NCBI GenBank assembly: GCA_018350325.1
Contig: JAEVLN010000018.1
Span: forward strand, 686,185-750,184
Origin: Globodera rostochiensis
Taxonomy: Eukaryota; Nematoda; Chromadorea; Rhabditida; Heteroderidae
Reading direction: 5' to 3'
DNA length: 64,000 bases
Shown here: positions 21,158-31,171 of the stretch, one piece after another
How the letters are laid out: every line of letters starts with the position of its first letter
Numbering within the stretch: the stretch's first letter is position 1
Translations under genes and position numbers: made by a program
The notes under the pieces: model-generated
What the model saw: the letters and a program-made list of their open reading frames with translations, nothing else
What the model was told of the DNA's origin: nothing
The model's database searches: none

Positions 21158-24100
21158 TCTAATACTAAACTGTTTTGAGCAAAAAATAATAAAATGGCAT
21201 TAATTTTTCATTACAACTCATTATTTTTATGATACATTGCCAACATTGATTTTTTTTATAAATGATTTATGGATAAATGTATTTATTTCTTCAAATTTTA
21301 CTTGTGAATAAATGGGGGGGGGCGACATTTCATCGAGGCGACATTTATCGGATATAACGAACCCCAGACCTGATTTTTCCAAAAATTTTAATTTTTTTTT
21401 GCCTAAAGTTATTCAGAAAACACGAGTTGATTATCAGTACTTGACTTTTTTTTTGTTGTAATTTGGTTTTTGTAATGATTTTGAGGCTTTTGTTGAATTT
21501 TTGAGAATTTTTCAAAAAATCATAGATGCTGAAATCATTGAACTAAAAATTGAGAATTTAATGCGGGTTAAGCCACTCTGTGATCTTAGGGGGTTCATTA
21601 GGCTTAGGCTTAAGCCACCCTGATCTTAGCGGTTCATTCGGCTTAGCAAAGCAGGTATCCAAATGGCAAATGTCTATTTTTGGCAATTTATAAACGGTTC
21701 AAAAACCCCTTCAAATTCTCAATTTTTAGTTTCTGTTGACGAATTCGTAATTAGTGCATCAAATCACATATTCTGTCTTTTTTTTTGGGAGAAATAAATT
21801 TCAAAAATGTTAACCAAAAGGGTCCCCCCTATAGAATTTATTGTTTTCCCGGTGCGCAATTCTCCTAGCGTCATGTATAAAATAACCTGTGTTGGTAATC
21901 AGTAGAGATGGGATTTTCAAGTTTTTATATGTTTTTTTTTGCGAATAGGGTTTGACGAGAGAAGCCCAGGTTCATTTCAAAAATTTTTTGAATTGGAGCG
22001 AATGTTTAGTCCATTTCACCATTTTCGCGTTTTTAGTCAATATTTCTGCATTTTCCGAAAATTTCTTAAGAAAAATGAAATAAAAACAAAAAATGTGCAC
22101 TTAAAAATCAAAAAAATTTTTCAAACCAAAAATGCATTTCTAAATAATCACTTTTTCTTTGACCAAAAATGTACCCCTAAAGATTCGATATTTTTCTGAA
22201 AAATTTGATTTTAGTTATTTTTTATAAAAGTTATCCAAAAGAATGAGATTAAAATGAATCTTTTTGCTTTCATTACCTACCATTTCGACGTTTAGTGTCA
22301 CGATGGACAGTGAAGTTGTGCCCGACGATCGAACATAAAAAGAAAATGGAAAATGGTTGAGTTCAGAATTCCCAGACTCAAAATCACTCAAAATCAGCTC
22401 AATACACACCAATTTGATGCAATCTTTAATAGAGTTGGGTCCCCGACTAAAAAAAAGTCGGGGTTCGGGGACAGGGCTGCCAAATTTAGAAAAAAAAAAT
22501 CGATTTTCCCCTTCCCCTCTCCCCGAAAATGTTTTCTGCCTACGCCTCTGGTAGAGCACATGGAAGTGACGACCATTGGGGTACTATACACGGCGATTCG
22601 ATTTTGGGCCTCTAGTTCAGAAAAGATTTAAATTTTGTCCTAGTGGTCTGTGAGCTTTCCAACATAAAAAAGTAGGGGGTTCGAATCCCCTCCAAGTTAC
22701 TACAGGTTTTCGATGAATTAATTCATCAGCCAATTTCACTGAAAGCTTTACAGCTATTTTAAATTATTTGAATGATTTTTTACACATTTTCTTCAACAAA
22801 AAATATGGAAATTTATTACCAATCATCCGATGAGATCAATGAAGCCATCTTTATCTCTTTCTTCGTCCATTCTGTCCTCCTCCAGTTCTCCTGTGCTCTG
22901 TTCCTCCATTTGCAGCTTAAAAATCAAATTTATGTTAATCCAACCGGCCACTTCACCCACCATCTGCATTTCCTCAAATTTGCCGGTGTCCAGTAGCCAA
23001 TTGCTGACGAAGTGGTTCTCCAATTGTTGGCGCGTTTGCTCGGCGTCTGGCATTGTTTTCCAAAATTGTTCCAGCCGTCTCCAAACGGAATGAAGGGCTT
23101 CGTCTCCTGAAATGTGACTAAATTGTAAATTTGGGAAATGCCAGTCATTTTACCCTGCTCATCCATCAGTCCAAGAAATCGATGCTGGCGCGCAAATGGC
23201 ACAAAATGGACGAGAAGCAGGTGCGCCTTTGGTTTGTGAGCCAGAAGAAGCCGCATTTCCGGTTGTTCATGGAGAAAAGCCTTGAAATTGTCCATGTGGT
23301 CTTCCAGTTCGCCAACTTCTCGCGCCAGCAGTGGCTGGGCCTTCAAAAAATCATGTTGAGAGAAAATAAAAATATAACACCTTGGAAAACGCCTGAATTT
23401 GCCAGGTAAGTGAGTGTCAAGCAAATTGCCTTAGGCCATTCCGTTTCAAAAAGCGGCACCATTTCTGCTGCGTGGAGAAGAATTTTTCGAATCGAATTGC
23501 CGGTCAGGTCCTTCTTCCGGAATTGCTCCCTTCGGGCCCCAATGCGACGGAGAAACTGCTGAACAACTGGCTCACAGTCTGTCTGTCGTTCAAGCTCCTT
23601 GACCAGCGCATTTCCAAGCCCCTGGAAGACGTGAAATGGTGCGAGAATGACACGGTCGGAGTCGATTGACGGGAGAAGCGGCGGCTTGACAATGCCCTTT
23701 GTTGTCGCGCGAAGCATTTTGGATGCAGTCTCCCCACGCTGAATGGCCATTGCAAATTGCTGCGCTTGAAGGACGGTCTCCTCGACGCTCCGAAAACAGC
23801 ATGCTTCGGCATCGAGCAGTTGGTCCCGTCGGCACGTACAAACCGGTGATGGAAAAGTCGTGACGGCCGAACCGCAATGACCAATCACTGCCCAAACGAA
23901 GCTGACGTCGCCCCCGAGAAACCTTAAAAAACATACAATCACGATTGATTGACAAAACTATTACCATTTTACGCTTTTGCCCGCCAGCGACTTTAGCTGA
24001 TCATTTTGCGTCCAGAGGCTCCCACAATACAGCTCCAAGTTTGCCCAGGAATCCTTTGCCGGGAACACCGCGGCAATGAAGTTGTTGGATGGCGAATTTG

Positions 24101-27100
24101 GGCGCTGCGCTTCTCCAAACGAAATCGTGATTTTTGTGAATCCTTGGCCATAATCGCCGCTGATCTTCAGAAGCACATCAGTGCTAATGTTCTTCAAATT
24201 GTCCCTGGCTGATCTGAGTCGAAATGTCAGCGCTTTCTCAATGTCCGCGCACCAAAAGCCAACGCCAGATCCGGTCCCTACCGTCTCGTAGCACAAAGGC
24301 GCACAAATTTGGCGTTTGATTTCGACGACCTTAGAATGCAAATAAAATGTAAACAATGATTGGCTTTTATCTACCTTTTTCAACGATGGAACAACATCAA
24401 ATTTGCAGTCGATCACGCGCAGCGTACACTTAAGCTTGACATAGCCTTCTGTGTGCCGACGAGCGCCAAGATCAGCAGCGCGTCTTCCGCCCCCATGGGC
24501 TCGTCTGGCTGCTTCGCGTCTTTCTTCAGTGGCGTAAAATGCTGAAAGCGGTGTCGGACTTCACGGTGGAGCCGCTCCAGCCCATTTCTGCTCGCCGATC
24601 TTGACCGGTCCCTGTCCAAAACTGCGACGAATTTATCGGCCAGTTCTCGACGGGCACTTCTCTTCAATTCGTCCACATTTTTGGCCGGCCTACCTCTGTT
24701 CGGAGTGACTAAAATTGAAAATTTGTTAAAACAAAAATAAATTGGGGATTTACTCGCTTTGGCTCGACGTTGACGCGCTTGTGGATGGCAGTTGGGAACG
24801 TAGATCGGCGATGTCGGCTTCCCTGTTGCGCAACTGCAGCCGAAGGAAGTCGATCGTATCATCGCGCTCCCGCAGTTGGCGTTGGAGTTCGAGGAGGCGT
24901 TCCTCAACGGCGTTGTCTCCGGGAGTTACTGGCGGTGGAGTTACTTCTGCTGGTGGCGGACAAAAGTTGAATTCGAGGGCTGGTGTTGCCGGCGGCTCCT
25001 CGACAATCTCGGGCACAGGTGCTGCTGTTGATGGGTCGTTACCGGCGTCGGGTGGAGGCATTGGAACGTCGTCGCCGTGTCTCGCTCTGGAAAAATGGGA
25101 ATTTTTGGAAATTTCCTTAAAAATTCATTAAAAACTCACCTTTCTTGGCCGTCCGTGCTTCACGCGCCTTTGCAGCACTCGCGCGCCTTTCTTCTCTTTT
25201 TTTCTTAAGCTCTTCCGCTCCCTTTTTGCCGTTAAGCTTTAATAAGAGCTTTCTTCTGGCCATCTAATTCAAAAAAAAAATAAATGTTGGCAAAATTAAT
25301 TTATTTCAAAAATCCTGGGCCGCAGTCATTAATCATGATACCGAAAAACAATTCCTCATTTTGTTTTCTAGGGATGGTGAAAGTTTGAGAAGAATCGGCC
25401 AGAGGCAAAAAAAGTTTTCCAGAGCGAAGTGCGGGATGGTCAAAATAATTATTAAATAAGGTGAGAGAGAACGCCAAACGAGAGAAAGTTAGAGAAAGAA
25501 AGGAAATTGGTTTAATTCTCTCGCACTCTCTATTTATTGGCACACATCTCGTTTTGAGTCGCTGTGTATAACGTTTGAATATTTATTCTGCTGCTTTGTT
25601 TTGATGAGTTATGCACGAAACGCTTTAGACGTTTTTTGAAAACGCAAAAAAAAAATCGTTTTTTTTTGAATTTATCCAAAAACTGCAGAATTTTCCCAAA
25701 ATTTTGTTTTGGGAAAGGGGAAATATTAGAATCCCTCCCATATTTACTCCTTTTTCGCTGAACGAATTTTTTTTTATAATAAGACTAGTTTTGCAATTCA
25801 AACAAATATTAATTTAGAAATTTTTATCAGTAAATATGCAAAAATTTATATATAAAAGAAGTCATTTTAATCATTTATTTATTTTCAAAACATTTCTATT
25901 TCTTTTTGTGCAACGGTTCCATGCCCATGCATTTTCATCAATAAGAGTTTGATGATGTCTAAAAATTTAATATTTTAAATTTGCTTAATAAAAATACACA
26001 AACGTCGGAACATCTTCATCCGTAGAGTCAGAGTCAGTATTGTTCTCGGAAACTTAAATAGAGATTGATAAATTTGAGATTTGAAAACCAAGACTATTAT
26101 GGTGTAATTATTATAAATACTAATTTATTTACATAATTGACATAAAGATGAAATTTTACTTATTTTAATTACTTTTGTTTTTAAGTTCAATAATCCATCG
26201 ACCAAAAGTTCGTTGAGAAACGTTTAATTTTGCTGCAATATCCCTTCGAGAAATGTGCGGATTCTGTTTTATCATTTTGAAATATTTTTTAATTAACTCT
26301 AATCGTTCTGATTCGGTAAAACAATGCAATTCTTAAATTTTTAAAATTAAATTTAAATTATAAATATTTAATTTGTTATTACTTGATATTCCAAGCTCTT
26401 GTTTCCATCGCCATATTGCTGACCGACTAGTACCTAATTCTTTTGCTATTTTTTTTTCTTTGTCATAACTTGAACCTCCTATTGTTTTGCCTTTATTTTC
26501 ATTTTTGACTTTTTCGAATTTCTCAAGAATTTTAAGCTTTTCTTCTCGTGAATATTGTTTGAAGTCTTAAAAATAATTTTTTATTCTAATTATTAATAAT
26601 TTCACTTAGTTAATGGGCGAAAATATTTTAAATAAGTTTATTATGAAAATGAGTTTGTAAATCTTTTTAATTTACTCAAATTTATCTTTTAATACAATAA
26701 TAACAGCAATTATAAGTTGGAACAGTTTTATTTTTAATATTTGATAAATAAATATAAATTAATATAAATTTGTTGATCAATTTCTTAAGAATCTTAAGCT
26801 TTTCTTGTTGCAGAATAAGTTATTTTGAATTCTTATTTTAAATTTGTTAAATAAATAAGAATATTTTATTTTATTAATTTTTAAAAGAATTATTTACTTA
26901 CTATTTTGGCCAAATTTTCTCTTCCAATTATTAATTGTTTCTTTACTTACGCCCAATTCACGTGTAATTTCTTTTTCAATTTCTGTACGTTTTGCAAATT
27001 TATTTTTTCCAATGCGTTTTTCTTTCATTTTGTCAAATTTTTTAAAAATTTTTTCGCGCTGATCATTCCTTTCTGATTGGCATTTGGAATTTTTATAGCC

Positions 27101-27293
27101 TAAAAATGTTACTTTTATTGGACACTTTTGATAATTTTCGTTATTTTCACTTTTTTTTTTATTTAAAAGGTTTTGATGGTCCGTGGACACAGAGGGAGGG
27201 GGCTTCATTTATATCGAAACTTAAATTGATTTTATAATCATAAAATAAAATGAAAAATACTTTAAGTTCATATGATAAATTTAATTTATGCAA
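20060..27293. repeat. Tandem segmental duplication, unit 2 (7234 bp)
   Basis: Second copy of 12849-20059 with the same order: secreted-gene 5' exons, CCGG array, TTAGGC-family piece, tRNA-like piece, transposon-type gene, HTH-gene 3' half. Unit 2 is followed at 27294 by the rest of the HTH gene, so it carries the original right-hand context, whereas unit 1 carries the original left-hand context. Confidence 0.92.
22823..25263 (-). pseudogene. Transposon-type multi-exon gene, copy 2 (disabled)
   Basis: Same exon plan as 15646-18052. This copy keeps QGLGNAL where copy 1 has a stop, and SARRELADKFVAVLDRD where copy 1 is shifted. It has its own 1-nt losses near 23404, near 24443 and near 25075, each shifting the frame. 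The C-terminus extends to ..EERDKDGFIDLIG. The ancestor before duplication was therefore probably intact, and both copies are decaying independently. Confidence 0.6.
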
Positions 27294-28089
27294 ACCGTTA
27301 AACTCACCCATTCCAAATTGAAATTGCCAATTTCTGATTGTTTTGAGGCAAGTACCAAATTCCCTAGCAATTTCTTCCAATTTGCGTTTTGGAGTACTGC
27401 CAAATTCTTTTGCTAAACGTTCCTTTTTTTCCAAAAATTTTTTCAAAATTTTTTTCTTTTCGTAATCGGATATCCTTTCTGTATATAAAATAAATTTGGT
27501 TTAATCTTTTACAAAATTATAAAATATGTAATTCAAAAAAATACACACTTTTTGTTATTTTCTTTTCAGATTTTTGTTGCTCTTCATTCGATAAAGAATC
27601 ACTTTTTTCTTCAAAATCGTTGCTTTTTTCATAATCGGAACCGCCAGAACTGGAATTTAATGAATATTCTTTGTTCAACAAATATTCTTCTTGATCTTGA
27701 ACTGCTCCATCATCTGTTTCATGTTTTACTTGAACTGCTCCATGATCTGTTTCTTGTTTTACTTGAACTGCTCCATCATCTGTTTCATGTTTTACTTGAA
27801 CTGCTCCATCCTCTGTTTCTTGTTTAACTTGAACTGCTCCATCCTGTGTTTCATGTTTTACTTGAACTGCTCCATCCTCTGTTTCTTGTTTTACTTGAAA
27901 TGCTCCATCCTGTGTTTCTTGTTTTACTTGAACTGCTCCATCCTCTGTTTCTTGTTTTACTTGAACTGCTCCATAATATTCTCTACCGTAATCACTGGTT
28001 TCTTCATAAGGTTCCTCTTTAATTCTTAGTACACTAAACGCCGATGCTTGTTTTCCTCCTCCAAATGATTGTTTTTCATAAGGCCCAAC
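26165..28089 (-). CDS. Tandem helix-turn-helix protein with VKQE-repeat (SUMO-consensus) array, copy 2
   Basis: Exons on the minus strand: A 27549-28089, B 27308-27478, C 26902-27099, D 26383-26565, E 26165-26331. They join to 420 codons with every intron in phase 1. Exon A has RIKEEP and then eight 11-residue units of the type VKQETEDGAVQ. Each has hydrophobic-K-x-E followed by acidic residues, the form of a sumoylation site. An acidic Ser-rich stretch follows. Exons B-E each encode one homeodomain-like or transposase-type HTH: EIAREFGTCLKTIRNWQ, ITRELGVSKETINNWKRKFG, IAKELGTSRSAIWRWK and IAAKLNVSQRTFGRWI. A nuclear DNA-binding or chromatin role is likely. No ATG lies in frame in exon A, so a 5' exon is missing from the model; a block conserved between copies at 28135-28385 is a candidate. 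Stop TAA at 26165-26167. Confidence 0.75.
27690..27980 (-). repeat. 33-bp coding minisatellite (VKQETEDGAVQ units, eight copies)
   Basis: Eight 33-bp units lie within exon A, alternating VKQE and VKHE. The paralogues at 39469-39844 and 50150-50595 have three and five units. The period is a multiple of three, so copy-number change does not break the frame. Confidence 0.85.
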
Positions 28090-28640
28090 CTTAAATTAAA
28101 ATAAATATTTCATGAACGGAGCACCTGATTCATTTCAATTTTGAACTCGTGAACTGAAAACTACCAAAATTGTGAAAACAAACTCAGAAATGCTATCAAA
28201 TTGTGTAATGCGTTTGAATCCAATTTTGAACCTCTTTGGAAAATTAAAAATCATGGAACAAATTGTCATTTTACCATCTTCAATGACATACTTTTTGACG
28301 GTTTGTTGAAGAATCTTTCGTTGGCAAATTGTTCTTCCACAATTCTGCAAAAATATCGTTGGGTGACGACAATAATTCATTTGTTAAGCAAAAACAAATA
28401 AAAACATATAAGAGATATGTCATAATAAAACGGACCTAAAATTTTACTTAATTATGACAGGGCATTCATTATTAATAGTATTTTTCAATTTCCTTATAAA
28501 AATGTTTAAATTTAAGCTTGAACAATTACTAACCCGAAGAGATTATTAAAAAGTTAGTGAATAAATTTTAAAATTAAATTGAAACGAGAGAAATAGCATA
28601 GTTATATAATGAACTAAAATGTGGCCAATGGAATCATCCA
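28090..28640. other. Conserved flank upstream of the HTH gene
   Basis: 28135-28400 is conserved with copies at about 39950-40210 and, in part, 51190-51490. It contains TTTTTGCAG|AATTGTGGAAG on the minus strand, a good acceptor, and could hold a small 5' exon. The frame is not settled because both strands stay open in short stretches. 28440-28620 is AT-rich without a gene. Confidence 0.4.
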
Positions 28641-28644
28641 TAAA

Positions 28645-29182
28645 CAGGGCTAAGATTTTTAGGGTTTTACCAGGGTATGGATAGATTTTTCCTCATTCTG
28701 TGGTTTTTGGTAACAACGATGATTTTTTTTGAAATGCGGATTTTTGTGGCCTTTTGAGACCCTTGTAGACTTTTTGTGGTTTTTGGGAAAAATGAAAACA
28801 AAAAAGTTTTGGGAATTTCCAATAAAATAGGGCAAAAACCTATTTCAAGTAAAAAAGTCTTTTTGCCCCTATTTTGCCACTATTTGGCGTTTTTTGAAAT
28901 TTTTTTATAAAAAATGCAATAAAATTTGAATTTTTCTTGTCAAGATCCCTAATTTTTAAAATTGCTTATAAAAAACAATAAAATTTAAATTTTTTCTTCA
29001 TAGAATTTCATCACTTTTTATGCGCCTTTTTGCATGGCTTATTTGCCGGTTTGCCTAAAAGTAGCAGTTTTACTGATTAATAATTTGTATGAACCCGGTT
29101 TTAGTACCTATTTTGGCACTTTTTCTCACCTATTTTAGGTACCTATTTCGATATTTTTTTCGAATCTAAAAATCTTAGCCCT
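28645..29182. mobile_element. Terminal-inverted-repeat element, about 540 bp
   Basis: It begins CAGGGCTAAGATTTTTAG and ends with the complement CTAAAAATCTTAGCCCT. The interior is AT-rich with TTTTGGCC-type words and no coding frame. Ends starting CAGGG are common in hAT-type elements. A target duplication was not established. Confidence 0.65.
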
Positions 29183-29209
29183 ATTTTTTTATTTAACATT
29201 TTATATAGA

Positions 29210-29570
29210 CAAGAATTCCTTATGAAAAGCACGACTTTGGGATTTTGACATTTGTCTTTGTTGGCTTGGGCCAAAAATTTCGTTATCATTTCATATACAC
29301 AGGAATTCCTTATGAAAAGCACGACTTTTTGTGAATGTTGGCTTCATCATTAGTGGCTTTGGCCATCCGCTTGGCTAATTAATTTTACAAGTGCAAAAGA
29401 CAGAAGCATATCAATAGTTAATATTTGCTATACACAAATATTAAATATTCTATTCAATATTTTATACACAAGAATTCCTTATGAAAACCATGGCTTTTTG
29501 CATGTTGGCATTGCCTTTAGTGGTGGCATTGGCGCCATAATGCATCCGCATAGTTTGGGCCCGAATCGTT
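29210..29570 (+). pseudogene. Array of signal-peptide-like gene starts (relics)
   Basis: The phrase AATTCCTTATGAAAA..CACGAC recurs near 29215, 29300 and 29475. The clearest frame, from 29481, reads MKTMAFCMLALPLVVALAP and then a stop, a good signal-peptide shape. The others are frame-shifted versions that still show MLASSLVALAIRLAN. The whole array recurs at 41360-41840 and 52240-52540. It is probably the decayed start of a secreted-protein family, triplicated together with the HTH gene. Confidence 0.45.
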
Positions 29571-29699
29571 GTCTTATTACGCGTCATTTTATTCTATCAA
29601 AAACATTAAACAAAAAATTGCTCCTTTTTATAAAGTCAAAATTAAAATCCTTCAGCACCTCTTATGTATCGGGAATGTCGCCCGTGTCAAAAAACAAAA

Positions 29700-30560
29700 G
29701 ACGGAACACGGTCAGTGATGTCCCCCGGTTCGGTTCCTGGAACCCGGTTCCCGGAACCACCAAAATCCGGAACCGGTTCCCGAAACCGTGAAAATCCGGA
29801 ATCGCTTCGGAACCGGTACCAAAACTTCCAAAAGAAGCGTTTGGCGCATACATGACTAGGGTGTCCAAAAATATGCACATAAAATATACGCATAAATCGT
29901 GAAATATGCAAAAATATGCACATGGGAATGCGTTCTAGAAGCTTCAAACACGTTTTTCGTTCGTTTCAGACCGTTCCCAGTTCAGGAAAAAATGTGTTAC
30001 AAATCGCTTAATAGAAAACTTATCGTGCCAGCCATATTGCACCCAAATGGATTTTTTGATTGAGAAATGGTGGGAGATGTATAAAATGTGGTTGGTTGAC
30101 GAAATAGTCCAAAATGCCCAACTTCGACATAATTCTAACACCGAGCTTGAAAAAAGACGAAGTTCCTACCCGAGTTTTTTTGGACCAACATGATCCGAAA
30201 CCCGACCCGGTCTTTTTCTCAACCCGAAACCCGACCCGAGGTTTTTTGTCGACCCGCTGCAACCCTGTTACTAGTGCTGCACGACACCCAAAATTCCCCG
30301 ATACTCGAGACCGAGACTCTTGTGTAGCAGCACTACATGTTGTAAGGATGAGAGAGTTTCCGCTGGTTGGAAGTGGACTGTTAAAACTAGGGTCGCCGCC
30401 GGGGGGGGGGGATCCCCGGTCAAACCGGGGAACGGGGATACCGGGGACGACAAAACGGGGATCCCCGTTTTCGGGGATGAGCAAACCGGGGAACGAGGAT
30501 CCCCGTACGGGGATGGGCAAAATCCATTTTTAGGGGTGCATTTTTGAAAAAATGCAATTT
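29700..30560. repeat. Cluster of GC-rich word elements
   Basis: 29715-29835 is built of GGTTCCCGGAACCGG words. 30165-30260 is built of CCCGACCCGA words. 30240-30350 has TAGTGCTGCACG and its complement AGCAGCACTA as ends. 30395-30525 is built of GGGGATCCCCGG words. These are separate GC-rich islands in AT-rich DNA and none is credible as coding. Confidence 0.6.
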
Positions 30561-31099
30561 TTTGGAGGACTTTTTAAAAAAAATCCAAATTTCTTCTACT
30601 GTAATTAAAGTGCACCCCTATAAAATGCTTTTCTTATGGCAAATATGCACCACAATTAATTTTTTGAAGGAAGTCCGGCAATGCCGATAAGCGCCGCCGG
30701 GAAAAATTTTGAATTTTTGACTCAATTTGTTAAGAAATTGCAACTTAAAGTCGGTAATTTATGATGCTTTTTAGGAATAGGCGAAGTGGGGAAATTTTTT
30801 TGAAGATTTAAAGATATTAACTAAAGAAAATTGTCAAGATTTTTTTGTAAAAGAGCGTAAAGGATAAGGGCAACTTGAATTTTCTAATTTCAAAAAATTC
30901 ATTTTTGCGTTTTAATTAAAAAAATATTGAAAATTTAATAAAATATTCTTTTAGTGGGGGGGGGGGGAGGGCATACGCGACAGAATCAAAATAAATTTAA
31001 AAACTGATCGCACTCAAGCGGGTCCGAACCCAGACCGCAACATAAGAATTTCAGGAAGGCAAACCAATAGGCCATCAATTCATTTGGAAGGATTCAGAC
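30561..31099. other. AT-rich sequence with a dispersed repeat
   Basis: 30670-30780 (GCCGATAAGCGCCGCCGGGA, then TTTTTGACTC) recurs near 8105-8150 and 53940-54030. A poly-G tract of about 15 follows near 30956. No gene is seen. Confidence 0.4.
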
Positions 31100-31171
31100 G
31101 CCCCGGTAGCTCAGTTGGAAGAGCTGCCCACGGATTGGGTGGAGGACATGGGTTTGAGTCCCACCCGGGGT
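31100..31171 (+). tRNA. tRNA-like sequence, probably a pseudogene or SINE head
   Basis: The 5' GCCCCGG pairs with the 3' CCGGGGT (seven pairs, one G-U). The A box TAGCTCAGTTGG matches the consensus. The D stem is GCTC/GAGC. The B-box region GGTTTGAGTCC differs from consensus at one base. The anticodon arm TGCCC-ACGGATT-GGGTG lacks the invariant U33, and the T stem is only four pairs. A functional tRNA is therefore unlikely, but RNA polymerase III boxes are present. Anticodon identity is not assigned. Confidence 0.5.

Noticed and set aside
29664..30547. Several open frames of 60-166 codons on both strands
   Set aside because: They are built from GGAACC, CCCGACCC and GGGGATCCCC words, and no splice or start evidence exists.
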